NCBI RefSeq assembly: GCF_000518865.1
Contig: NZ_JAEK01000005.1
Location: 211,672-252,974, forward strand
Direction of reading: 5' to 3'
From: Bacillus sp. J37
GTDB lineage: Bacteria > Bacillota > Bacilli > Bacillales > Bacillaceae
Length of the DNA: 41,303 nucleotides
The notes beneath the pieces are model-generated. The model was not told where the DNA came from, did not search any database, and was given only the letters and a program-made list of their open reading frames with translations. Of this stretch, positions 33,734 through 41,034 are shown piece after piece. The position numbers were made by a program, and so were the translations under genes. Position 1 is the stretch's first letter, and each line of letters starts with the position of its first letter.

Positions 33734-33763
33734 ATTATATGCGATAAAAAAACAAAAAGTCAA
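33734..33763 (-). promoter_or_regulatory. Sigma-A promoter of ileS
   Basis: Minus-strand -35 TTGACT (33758–33763), 18-base spacer, perfect -10 TATAAT (33734–33739), two bases beyond the divIVA stop codon. Confidence 0.75.
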
Positions 33764-33765
33764 GT

Positions 33766-34272
33766 TTAGCTTTTTGTTTCCTCGACTTCACCAAATACAG
33801 GTTCAACTTCATACTCTAATAAATGATCCCAATCGTCATTTTTAAGAAGATCAAGTTGAGCTTCAATCAACATTTGGAAACGAGTTCTAAATACTTTAGA
33901 TTGCTTTTTAAGTTCTTCAATCTCCATCGCGATTTTTCTTGATTTTGATAATGATTCATTAATAATACGGTCAGCATTTTTCTCAGCTTCTTTAATGATA
34001 AGCTTTGATTCTTTTTGAGCGTTTCGCTTCACTTCTTCTGCTGCTTCTTGAGCGATCACAATTGATTTATTCAATGTCTCTTCAATATTGGTAAAGTGAC
34101 CTAATTTTTCATTTAATTCCGTTACACGAGACTCTAGTTCTTTCTTTTCGCGGATAATCATCTCATAATCTTTTATGACTTGATCTAAAAACTCATTTAC
34201 TTCATCCTCATCATATCCACGAAACCCTTTATTAAATTCCTTATTATGGATGTCTAAAGGTGTTAAAGGCAT
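33766..34272 (-). CDS. divIVA: Cell-pole and septum protein DivIVA
   Basis: DivIVA binds negatively curved membrane at septa and poles, anchors MinJ/MinCD and, in sporulation, the chromosome via RacA. The 168-aa protein begins with the membrane-binding domain LTPLDIHNKEFNKGFRGYDEDEVNEFLDQV (residues 3–32, including the conserved Phe and Arg of the tip), followed by a long coiled coil (about 30–150). ATG at 34272 follows GGAGGTGG; a start five codons upstream overlaps this site and is rejected. Last of the ylm cluster, with a -10 and Spo0A box of its own upstream. Confidence 0.96.
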   Translation of the reverse strand: MPLTPLDIHNKEFNKGFRGYDEDEVNEFLDQVIKDYEMIIREKKELESRVTELNEKLGHFTNIEETLNKSIVIAQEAAEEVKRNAQKESKLIIKEAEKNADRIINESLSKSRKIAMEIEELKKQSKVFRTRFQMLIEAQLDLLKNDDWDHLLEYEVEPVFGEVEETKS

Positions 34273-34317
34273 GGATGCCACCTCCAATATGTAGTGAAAT
34301 AGTTAATCCTTGACAAC

Positions 34318-34338
34318 ATTATAAATCATATTTCGACA
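34318..34338 (-). promoter_or_regulatory. divIVA promoter -10 with Spo0A box
   Basis: Minus-strand TATAAT (34318–34323) lies 45 bases before the divIVA ATG. A perfect 0A-box heptamer TGTCGAA (34332–34338) sits nine bases upstream of it. A -35 is not clear at normal spacing. Spo0A control is inference. Confidence 0.45.
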
Positions 34339-34398
34339 TGTTTGTTGAAAATCCTGCTATTTCTTTAAATTATTTTATTATATGATAGCACAAACACT

Positions 34399-35175
34399 TT
34401 ATTTTTGTTTACTAACGATAATCCTGACTCGATCCTTTTTCGTTCTTCCTTCAATGGAAGTCAATTTACTTCTTCCATATCCTCGTACTGATAAAGTATC
34501 TCCTTCTTGACATTCAAACGAAGCTGAATCTACGACTTTCCAATTTACTTTTACATAGCCATTGGTGATCAAAGGTTGAATTTTTTGTCTTGATAAATTA
34601 TAAATAGCTGCTCCTACCACATCTAGTCGTAACGAAGAAACAGTCGAGACCATTTCTTGTACCTCTTCTTTATTAGGAATGAATTGATAAGAATCAATTT
34701 CTTTCAATGATATTTTTGCACGGCCAATCTCTTTAAAATTCGCACTAAGATACTCAGAGATTTCGGTTGCACAAATAAATTGAACTTTATCATTATGAAA
34801 ACGAATGTCGCCAAACTTACTGCGTTTTAATCCAAGGCTCATTAAAGATCCTAATACTTGCCTATGCTGCAAGGTGATAAATTTAGAGGCATATTGAACT
34901 TCAAACAAAGCTAGTTTAAAATCTTCCTTTGCTACTTGATAATAATCAGGATAGAGTAGAGCACGCTTTCTTTCTGTATCCTCAACACCACCTGAAAAGG
35001 ATACCTTCACATCTAAATGTTCTCCTATAACAGATGAGACGATTTCCTGCTCACGAGGATCTAAAAAATCTGTTAATTTTGGACTGTATTGATTTAGAAC
35101 GTTTTCCTTCCACTCTACAACTTGATCAATAAATTGTCGTTCTTCATGTCGAAAATGTTGATAAATTTGATTCAT
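34399..35175 (-). CDS. ylmH: S4-domain RNA-binding protein YlmH
   Basis: YlmH is an S4-domain RNA-binding protein that associates with ribosomes; in B. subtilis it has been linked to ribosome quality control by alanine tailing independently of RqcH. The 258-aa protein has an N-terminal alpha/beta region (FLDPREQEIVSSVIGEH, then VQYASKFITLQHRQVLGSLMSLGLKRSKFGDI in two blocks) and a C-terminal S4 domain (SSLRLDVVGAAIYNLSRQK near 178, then NGYVKVNWKVV, then GDTLSVRGYGRSKL). It sits between ylmG and divIVA. Having both rqcH and ylmH in this window is notable only as shared biology, not as an operon. Confidence 0.9.
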   Translation of the reverse strand: MNQIYQHFRHEERQFIDQVVEWKENVLNQYSPKLTDFLDPREQEIVSSVIGEHLDVKVSFSGGVEDTERKRALLYPDYYQVAKEDFKLALFEVQYASKFITLQHRQVLGSLMSLGLKRSKFGDIRFHNDKVQFICATEISEYLSANFKEIGRAKISLKEIDSYQFIPNKEEVQEMVSTVSSLRLDVVGAAIYNLSRQKIQPLITNGYVKVNWKVVDSASFECQEGDTLSVRGYGRSKLTSIEGRTKKDRVRIIVSKQK

Positions 35176-35274
35176 AATTCAACTCCGTATATAAAAAGTT
35201 TCACATAAATATGAAAATTAGTTTGATCCCTTGGTCTAACCGCAGTTCAGGAATTTTATCATTATTCCATACGA

Positions 35275-35304
35275 TAAAAAAGAGGGACTATACTAATAGT
35301 CCCT
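35275..35304 (-). terminator. ylmG terminator
   Basis: Minus-strand arms GGGACTATT/AATAGTCCC-type (GGGACTA...TAGTCCC) followed by TCTTTTTT, overlapping the ylmG stop. It implies that ylmH and divIVA have promoters of their own or rely on readthrough. Confidence 0.75.
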
Positions 35305-35566
35305 AGCCAATCATTCTAAATATTGAAGAAACCCCATATTGAGCAAAACGTAAAGCTAAGATTGCGACAATTGGTGAAATATCAATCATTCCTAATGGAG
35401 GAATAATTTTTCGGAATGGCTCTAAATACGGTTCACAGATTTTAGACAAGAATTGGCCAAAACCTGATTCTCTAGCTCCAGGAAACCACGATAATAATAT
35501 GTATACGATAAGCGCATACGAGTAAAACGTGATTAGAGTGTTAATTAAACTTAACAATATACTCAT
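35303..35566 (-). CDS. ylmG: YggT-family membrane protein YlmG
   Basis: A small membrane protein of the YggT family found beside sepF in Gram-positive bacteria and in plastids; its exact role in division or membrane organisation is unsettled. The 87-aa product has two hydrophobic segments (about 5–25 and 60–82) and the conserved linker [27 protein letters not shown]. Translation starts at the ATG at 35566, six bases after the sepF stop. Confidence 0.92.
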   Translation of the reverse strand: MSILLSLINTLITFYSYALIVYILLSWFPGARESGFGQFLSKICEPYLEPFRKIIPPLGMIDISPIVAILALRFAQYGVSSIFRMIG

Positions 35567-35572
35567 GTTTGC

Positions 35573-36022
35573 CTACCACCTTTGATGATCATCTTCTGAT
35601 ACTAATTCAGATATTGCTCCCGATACATCCACATTATCAGGGGTGCATAAAAAGATATCGGTGCCAATTCGTTGAATATCCCCGCCTATTGCATAAACAG
35701 TACCACTCAGAAAATCCACTATCCGTTTTGCTTGATCTCTTTGTATACTTTGAAGATTAACAACCACAGCACGACGATTTTTTAATTGATCTGCAATTTC
35801 CTGTGCTTCTGCATACACCCTAGGCTCACTTAAAACAACTTTAGACGATTTCTGAACACTTTGCAAACTTACAACATTTTGTTTAGGTGATTGTGGCGTT
35901 TTATTTTGAAAAGCCTGTGGCTGTGGAGCCTCATATTGCGATTCTTTCGTTTCAGGTTCCTCATATTCATATTCTTCGTCATCTAAGGCAAAAAAGCTTT
36001 TAAATCTATTTTTTATTGACAT
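35573..36022 (-). CDS. sepF: Cell division protein SepF
   Basis: SepF polymerises into rings that tether FtsZ to the membrane and shape the septum. The 149-aa protein has an N-terminal amphipathic membrane anchor ([21 protein letters not shown]), a Gln/Pro-rich linker (about 25–55), and the C-terminal domain with [40 protein letters not shown] and a final [13 protein letters not shown] at 36022 follows ACTGGAGGTG; an in-frame start 42 bases upstream lies inside ylmE and is rejected. Length is normal. Confidence 0.95.
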   Translation of the reverse strand: MSIKNRFKSFFALDDEEYEYEEPETKESQYEAPQPQAFQNKTPQSPKQNVVSLQSVQKSSKVVLSEPRVYAEAQEIADQLKNRRAVVVNLQSIQRDQAKRIVDFLSGTVYAIGGDIQRIGTDIFLCTPDNVDVSGAISELVSEDDHQRW

Positions 36023-36023
36023 A

Positions 36024-36710
36024 TTATACACCTCCAGTTTCGTTTCCAACAAGTGACGTACCAATTCTTATATATGTCGCACCTTCCTCAATCGCTATCT
36101 CATAATCATTTGACATTCCCATTGATAACTCGTTACAAGGTGCTGATGGTAATTGTAGAGCCTGTACATCATGTTGAAGTTTTCTTACTTTTTTAAAGCA
36201 ATTTCTTATCACTTCTTTATCTTCTGTGTTTGGTGCCATAGTCATTAGGCCAACTACTTGAATATGTTGATAATGAGTTAACTGCTGAATAAAAGCAACA
36301 AGTTCCTCAGGTGAACAGCCATGTTTTGACTCTTCTCCAGAAGCATTAACTTGTACAAAACATTTCATTGGCTTGGAAGATCTTTTATCAATCTCCTTCG
36401 CTAATGACAATCTGTCAAGAGAATGAATGAAATCAACTTTATCAATGATGTTTTTCACTTTTCGTGTTTGTAGTGAACCAATAAAATGCCAGATTGGATC
36501 GTTTCCCAGTTCTTTTACCTTTTCATTCAGTCCATCATCCCGGTTTTCACCTAGATGACGGACACCAGCTTCAAGAGCTGCCTTCGCACGATGAACACTT
36601 ACATATTTTGTTACGGCTATGACATTTATTTGATCTGGATTTCTGCCAACTCGTTGACAGGTAGTTTGTATTGTATGCTGAATAGCTTTGTAATTATCCT
36701 GAATGTTCAT
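36024..36710 (-). CDS. ylmE: PLP-homeostasis protein YlmE (YggS/PLPBP family)
   Basis: YggS-family proteins bind pyridoxal phosphate and buffer its level; they show no clear enzymatic reaction. The 228-aa protein is a TIM-barrel with the PLP lysine in [17 protein letters not shown] (near residue 31), [37 protein letters not shown] and the phosphate-binding [23 protein letters not shown] in two blocks near the C-terminus. Its stop is one base before the sepF ATG, so sepF's ribosome site lies inside this gene. Confidence 0.93.
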   Translation of the reverse strand: MNIQDNYKAIQHTIQTTCQRVGRNPDQINVIAVTKYVSVHRAKAALEAGVRHLGENRDDGLNEKVKELGNDPIWHFIGSLQTRKVKNIIDKVDFIHSLDRLSLAKEIDKRSSKPMKCFVQVNASGEESKHGCSPEELVAFIQQLTHYQHIQVVGLMTMAPNTEDKEVIRNCFKKVRKLQHDVQALQLPSAPCNELSMGMSNDYEIAIEEGATYIRIGTSLVGNETGGV

Positions 36711-36713
36711 TTG

Positions 36714-37550
36714 TTAGAGGGTAACCTCCTCATTTATTCCAATAAAACTAAGCATTCTACCTGTTTTCCCATTATCTCTACGATGTGAAAAAAACAATTC
36801 TTTCTCACAGCTTGTACAAAGGTCTGAAACTAATACGTTTTTTTTGAGAATGCCTGCATTTCTTAAGTAATATTCATTAAGAAGCTTTAAATCTAGTTGA
36901 TATTTTCCATTAGCCAATGGTTTATATGGTAATGGTTTATAATCTAATACCCTTTTATCAATTGATGATATAACATGATCATCAACGACATAGCAGCAAT
37001 CTCCTATTGAAGGGCCTATGGCAACATAAATATCATCTGTATCTATACCTTCATTTAACCGCCACTTTCTCACCATTTCTCCAGCTATATCTTTTACCGT
37101 CCCTTTCCAGCCTGCATGTGCTAACCCTATAAGAGAGTGTTTTGGAGCAATAAAGTACAAAGGAACACAATCTGCAAAACATAGGGAGAGCATAACTCCT
37201 TTTTCAGTAGTATAGACGCCATCACAAGCTGCTAATCCATCTTCGTAACTGAGTCTTCCCTTCCCACAACTGGATTTGTTCACCTTCACTATCCTGTTTG
37301 AATGAACTTGTTCAGCAAAGACCCATCTACTTATTGGAAACGAAAGTGACTTCGCGAGAACTTCTCGATTTTCACTAACATCTTCCGGCTGATCTTGTAC
37401 ATGGAGGCCAAGATTTAGAGATGTAAATTCCCCAGTACTTACACCACCAGATTTTGTAGAAAAGCCAACAGTCAGACCCTTTATTAGCCTATTCCAATCT
37501 GTTAAAGTTAGATGGGTATCGTCTATTTGCTCAAAAACATTCGTTTTCAT
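36714..37550 (-). CDS. ylmD: YlmD, multicopper-oxidase-fold purine nucleosidase/editing factor (PgeF family)
   Basis: Members of this family (YfiH, LACC1, PgeF) are zinc or copper proteins with purine nucleoside phosphorylase/deaminase activity, or remove mis-incorporated L-Ser from peptidoglycan precursors. The 278-aa protein carries the conserved metal site: FAEQVHSNRIV (His), LCFADCVPLYF (Cys), and GLAHAGWKGTVKDI (His), plus GPSIGDCCYVV and a C-terminal HRRDNGKTGRMLSFIG. Which activity applies here is unknown. ATG at 37550 has only a weak ribosome site. It is three bases upstream of ylmE. Confidence 0.88.
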   Translation of the reverse strand: MKTNVFEQIDDTHLTLTDWNRLIKGLTVGFSTKSGGVSTGEFTSLNLGLHVQDQPEDVSENREVLAKSLSFPISRWVFAEQVHSNRIVKVNKSSCGKGRLSYEDGLAACDGVYTTEKGVMLSLCFADCVPLYFIAPKHSLIGLAHAGWKGTVKDIAGEMVRKWRLNEGIDTDDIYVAIGPSIGDCCYVVDDHVISSIDKRVLDYKPLPYKPLANGKYQLDLKLLNEYYLRNAGILKKNVLVSDLCTSCEKELFFSHRRDNGKTGRMLSFIGINEEVTL

Positions 37551-37568
37551 AAATGTTCAACCCTTATT

Positions 37569-37586
37569 TTCGACATTTAATGTATA
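37569..37586 (-). promoter_or_regulatory. Candidate ylmD control region: -10 and Spo0A-box heptamer
   Basis: Minus-strand TATACA (37581–37586) and, six bases downstream, a perfect TGTCGAA (37569–37575), near the expected transcription start. There is no convincing -35. A heptamer match of this kind can occur by chance. Confidence 0.3.
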
Positions 37587-37642
37587 CTATTACTCTTTAT
37601 TTTACCACATTTTCCCCACAACGTTTAGTATTGAGTGAGAAA

Positions 37643-37897
37643 TTATTCATCTTGTATCTCATTTTGTCGATTCATTCTAACTAAAATGACGTCTTCTCCA
37701 ATTTTAACTATATTTCTCCAGGGAATGATAAATTCTTCTTCTTTCCCAAAAAAACCCAGCATTCTCCCATTCCCATTTATTATAATAGCTTGTATCTTAC
37801 CTGTTGTAACATTAATATCGAAATCTCCAATATTCCCCAATTTTTTTCCATCCGAAACGTTGACAACATCTTTTGTTTGGAACTCAGAAATATACAT
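37643..37897 (-). CDS. ylmC: PRC-barrel domain protein YlmC (YlmC/YmxH family)
   Basis: A small PRC-barrel protein conserved in endospore formers; its molecular function is not established. The 84-aa product (MYISEFQTKDVVNVSDGKKL, then GNIGDFDINVTTGKIQAIII, then FIIPWRNIVKIGEDVILVR) aligns over its whole length with B. subtilis YlmC. ATG at 37897 follows TTGGAGGG; a start eight codons upstream overlaps that site. It lies between sigG and ylmD, as usual. The 170 bases upstream contain a CTAACT/AGTTAG inverted repeat but no promoter I can assign. Confidence 0.9.
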   Translation of the reverse strand: MYISEFQTKDVVNVSDGKKLGNIGDFDINVTTGKIQAIIINGNGRMLGFFGKEEEFIIPWRNIVKIGEDVILVRMNRQNEIQDE

Positions 37898-38070
37898 AAG
37901 CTTCCCTCCAATGTCCTTCATCGGTCGTCACAATTCACTAACTCCCCTCATACATATCTATGTCAGTTAGGGTACGAACTATTCAAAACCAAGTAAATTA
38001 TTTCTTGTATTTTATAATATATTTTTTATCTAAAGTGGAGTTTTACTGCCTGTTAAAGTGGGATAAAAGG

Positions 38071-38099
38071 AAAAAGGCTCCTCATAATGAGCAGCCTTA
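38071..38099 (-). terminator. sigG terminator
   Basis: Minus-strand arms AAGGCTGCTCAT and ATGAGGAGCCTT (one mismatch) followed by TTTTTCC. The hairpin overlaps the sigG stop codon. Confidence 0.85.
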
Positions 38100-38876
38100 G
38101 TTTTGAATATTTTTATTCATTTGTTTGATTGCAGCTTTTTCAAGCCTTGACACTTGTGCTTGGGATATTCCGATTTCTTCGGCAACTTCCATTTGAGTTT
38201 TACCTTGGAAGAAGCGTTTTCTTAAAATTAGCTTTTCCCGACTATTTAGTCGTCTCATGCCTTCTTTTAAAGCTAATTCCTCAATCCATTGAATATCGCG
38301 ATTCTTTTCATCACTTAACTGATCCATAACAAAGATCGGATCTCCGCCATCATTATAGATTGGTTCAAACAGTGATACCGGGTCCTGGATAGCATCAAGT
38401 GCGAACACAATCTCCTCATGAGGCACATCAAGCTCTTTTGATATTTCCTCTGCAGTAGGTTCCCTAGATGTTTCACTCATGAGACGTTCTCTTACCTGAA
38501 GTGCCTTATAAGCAATGTCTCGAAGTGAGCGGGATACCCGGATTGGGTTATTGTCTCTTAAGTATCTACGGATTTCTCCGATAATCATTGGTACAGCATA
38601 TGTTGAAAATTTGACATTCTGGCCTAAGTCAAAATTATCGATGGATTTCATTAATCCTATACAGCCAACTTGAAACAAATCGTCAACAAACTCTCCTCTG
38701 TTGTTAAATCGCTGGATTACACTAAGTACCAATCTTAAGTTGCCATTTACCAGCTCTTCTCTTGCTGATAAGTCTCCGTTTTGCATTTGCTTAAATAGTT
38801 CTCTCATTTTCTCATTCTTAAGAACTGGAAGTTTTGAGGTATCTACTCCACAAATTTCGACTTTATTTCTTGTCAC
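38097..38876 (-). CDS. sigG: Late forespore sigma factor sigma-G
   Basis: Sigma-G directs late gene expression in the engulfed forespore. The 259-aa protein starts VTRNKVEICGVDTSKLPVL with the family's N-terminal signature. It has region 2 (NGNLRLVLSVIQRFNNRGE, then DDLFQVGCIGLMKSIDNFDL, then KFSTYAVPMIIGEIRRYLRD), region 3, and a region 4 helix-turn-helix (TQMEVAEEIGISQAQVSRLEKAA in two blocks). The start is GTG at 38876 after AGGAGGG. An in-frame ATG at 38978 would add residues unlike any family member and lies upstream of the sigma-F-type promoter, so it is rejected. Confidence 0.96.
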   Translation of the reverse strand: MTRNKVEICGVDTSKLPVLKNEKMRELFKQMQNGDLSAREELVNGNLRLVLSVIQRFNNRGEFVDDLFQVGCIGLMKSIDNFDLGQNVKFSTYAVPMIIGEIRRYLRDNNPIRVSRSLRDIAYKALQVRERLMSETSREPTAEEISKELDVPHEEIVFALDAIQDPVSLFEPIYNDGGDPIFVMDQLSDEKNRDIQWIEELALKEGMRRLNSREKLILRKRFFQGKTQMEVAEEIGISQAQVSRLEKAAIKQMNKNIQN

Positions 38877-38913
38877 ATTTTTCCCTCCTAACAGGAGTTG
38901 CTGTACAGAGTTA

Positions 38914-38941
38914 AGTATCTCCTCGACAGGAAAAAATATGC
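38914..38941 (-). promoter_or_regulatory. Sigma-F-type promoter of sigG
   Basis: Minus-strand -35 GCATA (38937–38941), 14-base spacer, -10 GGAGATACT (38914–38922), fitting the forespore pattern GYATA…GGnnAnAnT. It lies 38 bases before the GTG start and fits the known forespore control of this gene in B. subtilis. Confidence 0.7.
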
Positions 38942-39019
38942 ACAAGCTATATAGGTCACTTGAAGCAGATATCCTCATCTTTATTGATATATTAGGCTTT
39001 GATAAGGTAAAAAAAAATT

Positions 39020-39739
39020 TTACACCATTTTATTAAATTCTTTTTGCAATCTTTTAATAATTCTTTTTTCAAGTCTTGAAATATAGGATTGGGAAATTCC
39101 AAGCATATCTGCAACATCCTTTTGGGTTTTTTCTTCTCCACCCTGTAACCCAAATCGAAGCTCCATAATTTGCTTTTCTCGATCATTTAATTGCTGAAGA
39201 GCTTTTAAAAGCAATTTTCTATCTACATTTGCTTCCAAATCCTTTGTAATAATATCATCTTCTGTTCCTAATATATCAGACAATAATAATTCATTTCCAT
39301 CCCAGTCAATGTTCAGCGGTTCATCAAAAGACACCTCAGAACGTAGTTTGTTGTTCCTCCGTAAATACATTAAAATTTCATTTTCGATACAGCGGGATGC
39401 ATATGTAGCAAGTTTAATTTTCTTCTCTGGATTAAATGTATTAACAGCTTTAATTAATCCAATTGTACCTATACTAATTAAATCCTCAATATTAATTCCT
39501 GTATTCTCAAATTTCCTAGCGATATACACTACAAGTCTAAGATTTCTCTCAATTAAAATTGATCTTGCCGCCTGGTCACCAGATGGCAGCTTTTGCAATA
39601 GTACTTCTTCCTCTTCTTTCGAGAGAGGTGGCGGTAATGCTTCACTACCTCCTATGTAGTATACCTCATCAGATTTAATACCGAGTTTTATTAATAGCTT
39701 ATACCATAAGTAAGTAAGATGTAATTTTAATTTCTTCAT
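39020..39739 (-). CDS. sigE: Early mother-cell sigma factor, pro-sigma-E
   Basis: Sigma-E is made as an inactive membrane-associated precursor and directs the first mother-cell programme. The 239-aa protein starts with an amphipathic pro-sequence ([20 protein letters not shown], about 27–29 residues) ahead of [18 protein letters not shown], the region cut by SpoIIGA. Then come region 2 ([20 protein letters not shown], then [19 protein letters not shown], then [20 protein letters not shown]) and region 4 ([20 protein letters not shown]). ATG at 39739 follows GGGGGAGG. Length equals B. subtilis SigE. It is co-transcribed with its protease gene spoIIGA. Confidence 0.97.
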   Translation of the reverse strand: MKKLKLHLTYLWYKLLIKLGIKSDEVYYIGGSEALPPPLSKEEEEVLLQKLPSGDQAARSILIERNLRLVVYIARKFENTGINIEDLISIGTIGLIKAVNTFNPEKKIKLATYASRCIENEILMYLRRNNKLRSEVSFDEPLNIDWDGNELLLSDILGTEDDIITKDLEANVDRKLLLKALQQLNDREKQIMELRFGLQGGEEKTQKDVADMLGISQSYISRLEKRIIKRLQKEFNKMV

Positions 39740-39811
39740 TTTCCTCCCCCTCAAATCATAATTAATACACCATTATTACATAACATTTACTAAATAATTT
39801 TCAAAAGAAAT

Positions 39812-39847
39812 ATACTCTGCCGTACTAAATGGTTCTTTACAGAGTAT
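39812..39847. repeat. Inverted repeat between spoIIGA and sigE
   Basis: ATACTCTG (39812–39819) and CAGAGTAT (39840–39847) are perfect 8-bp arms with a 20-base loop, in a 124-base gap between two co-functional genes. No T-run follows on the minus strand, so it need not terminate. Confidence 0.4.
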
Positions 39848-39863
39848 GATAGAAGTAACATCA

Positions 39864-40793
39864 CTAAGATACTTGCTGAATCGATGGTCCCTGAAGCATT
39901 TTCGGATGAACAATGCATTCATAAGCATCTTCAGAGGATAATGTTGTTCGGTTTAGACCAATAATTGTTTTTTGAACCTTTAAGGTTTCATTTTGGGTTT
40001 CGATACAAACTTCATCAGGTTTAAAGCCTAAGAGAAATTGATGCTCACTTCCAACTACGCGATAAGGGATAATACGAACCCTATGTTCCCAAGCATGAGC
40101 TTCTTTTTGTTCACTCATTGCTTTCATTACATCCTCCTGGATAGCTTGATGAACTAGAAGCTTTGGAAGAAATTCCTGTACTTTTAGCGTATCGATAATC
40201 ATGACAGGACTTCTTGTAATAGGATCAAAGAGTTGGTTTCCACTATCAATAAGTCCTTTCAATGAAAACTGTATATTATCCACAGTAATCTGTACCTTTA
40301 CTAACTGGTCATAATGGATTTTCTTAGTTTCAATTCCTTCTATGCTATTTCTAGCAAACAACCATAATACAGGAAAACCAATTAGAACAAATAACCAGCT
40401 AATTGGGTGACCAAAACCAGTCGAATTTGTCATTAAAACCCCTTCTAAATATGTCATTTCCTGCTGTAAAAAATAATGTATTCCAATCATTCCACCGCCA
40501 ACCAAAAAGGTTACAAAATAAAAGGTAAGCAGTCCTTGGAAGAAGAAACGGAATCTTTTAAAACCAAAAGCTGTCAAAACCATTAAAACGGAAATAAACA
40601 TCTTCCCTAATGGATGATTCGCAAGAAAAGCTAAGGGAGTAAACATCATGATTACAATACTTGATCCAATAAGAGCTGCCAAAACCATTCGTAATTTATT
40701 TGTTTTCCTTTTTAACACGATCGCTGTTAGAACAAGTAGAAGTAAATCAAAGGAAAAGTTTAAAAGCCAAATTACGTCTAAATAAACAGACAT
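39864..40793 (-). CDS. spoIIGA: Pro-sigma-E processing aspartic protease SpoIIGA
   Basis: SpoIIGA is a septal membrane protease that cleaves pro-sigma-E after a forespore signal (SpoIIR). The 309-aa protein has five hydrophobic helices in its first half (about 5–25, 36–57, 63–80, 88–108, 131–148) and a cytosolic half with the aspartic protease motif LIDSGNQLFDP, whose Asp is residue 183, the same number as in B. subtilis. The C-terminal RIIPYRVVGSEHQFLLGFKPDEV segment is typical of the family. ATG at 40793 follows GGGAAGGAG. A small ORF with its own ribosome site overlaps the start. Confidence 0.96.
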   Translation of the reverse strand: MSVYLDVIWLLNFSFDLLLLVLTAIVLKRKTNKLRMVLAALIGSSIVIMMFTPLAFLANHPLGKMFISVLMVLTAFGFKRFRFFFQGLLTFYFVTFLVGGGMIGIHYFLQQEMTYLEGVLMTNSTGFGHPISWLFVLIGFPVLWLFARNSIEGIETKKIHYDQLVKVQITVDNIQFSLKGLIDSGNQLFDPITRSPVMIIDTLKVQEFLPKLLVHQAIQEDVMKAMSEQKEAHAWEHRVRIIPYRVVGSEHQFLLGFKPDEVCIETQNETLKVQKTIIGLNRTTLSSEDAYECIVHPKMLQGPSIQQVS

Positions 40794-40818
40794 CTGCTAC
40801 TCCTTCCCCTCGTGTCAT
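40747..40818 (-). CDS. Possible 23-codon upstream ORF overlapping the spoIIGA start
   Basis: On the minus strand AGGAGGG is followed six bases later by an ATG at 40818 that opens a 23-codon frame (MTRGEGVADVCLFRRNLAFK...) ending in TGA at 40747. It overlaps the first 15 codons of spoIIGA in another frame. The ribosome site is better than that of spoIIGA itself. Whether it is translated is unknown; it could couple or damp spoIIGA translation, or the motif could simply be chance purine-rich sequence. Confidence 0.3.
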   Translation of the reverse strand: MTRGEGVADVCLFRRNLAFKLFL

Positions 40819-40882
40819 ACGAATCCCTCCTATTACCTATCCCAGTTTATAGTAGATCAATAGATGAGCACCTGTTGGAACT

Positions 40883-40969
40883 AGTATAAATCCAATCCAA
40901 TAGGAAGTCTGTCATTTACTGCCGAGAAACAGTAAGTATTTTTGATAGATTATCAGAATTTTTGTCGAG
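40883..40969 (-). promoter_or_regulatory. spoIIG promoter: sigma-A elements with long spacer and Spo0A boxes
   Basis: Minus-strand -35 ATGACA (40910–40915) and -10 TATACT (40883–40888) are 21 bases apart, close to the unusually long spacer of the B. subtilis spoIIG promoter. 0A-box-like heptamers occur at 40910–40916 and 40920–40926 (10-base period, overlapping the -35, each degenerate) and a better one at 40963–40969 (TGTCGAG on the plus strand, one mismatch). The arrangement of a -35-overlapping site and one about 45 bases upstream matches the known Spo0A layout. Confidence 0.7.
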
Positions 40970-41034
40970 AGGTTAAAATCATAGAAAAAGGGGAAGTTTA
41001 AGAAAGAATTGTCTTAAACAATAGAAGGTAAAAA

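Noticed and set aside
34399-35175. Functional coupling of ylmH with rqcH as a new quality-control locus
   Set aside because: Both may act in alanine tailing, but they lie more than 25 kb apart in separate units at their ancestral positions, so the window adds no evidence of linkage.
38877-38978. N-terminal extension of SigG from an ATG at 38978
   Set aside because: It has no good ribosome site, does not resemble SigG N-termini, and contains the sigma-F-type promoter; GTG at 38876 after AGGAGGG gives the standard protein.
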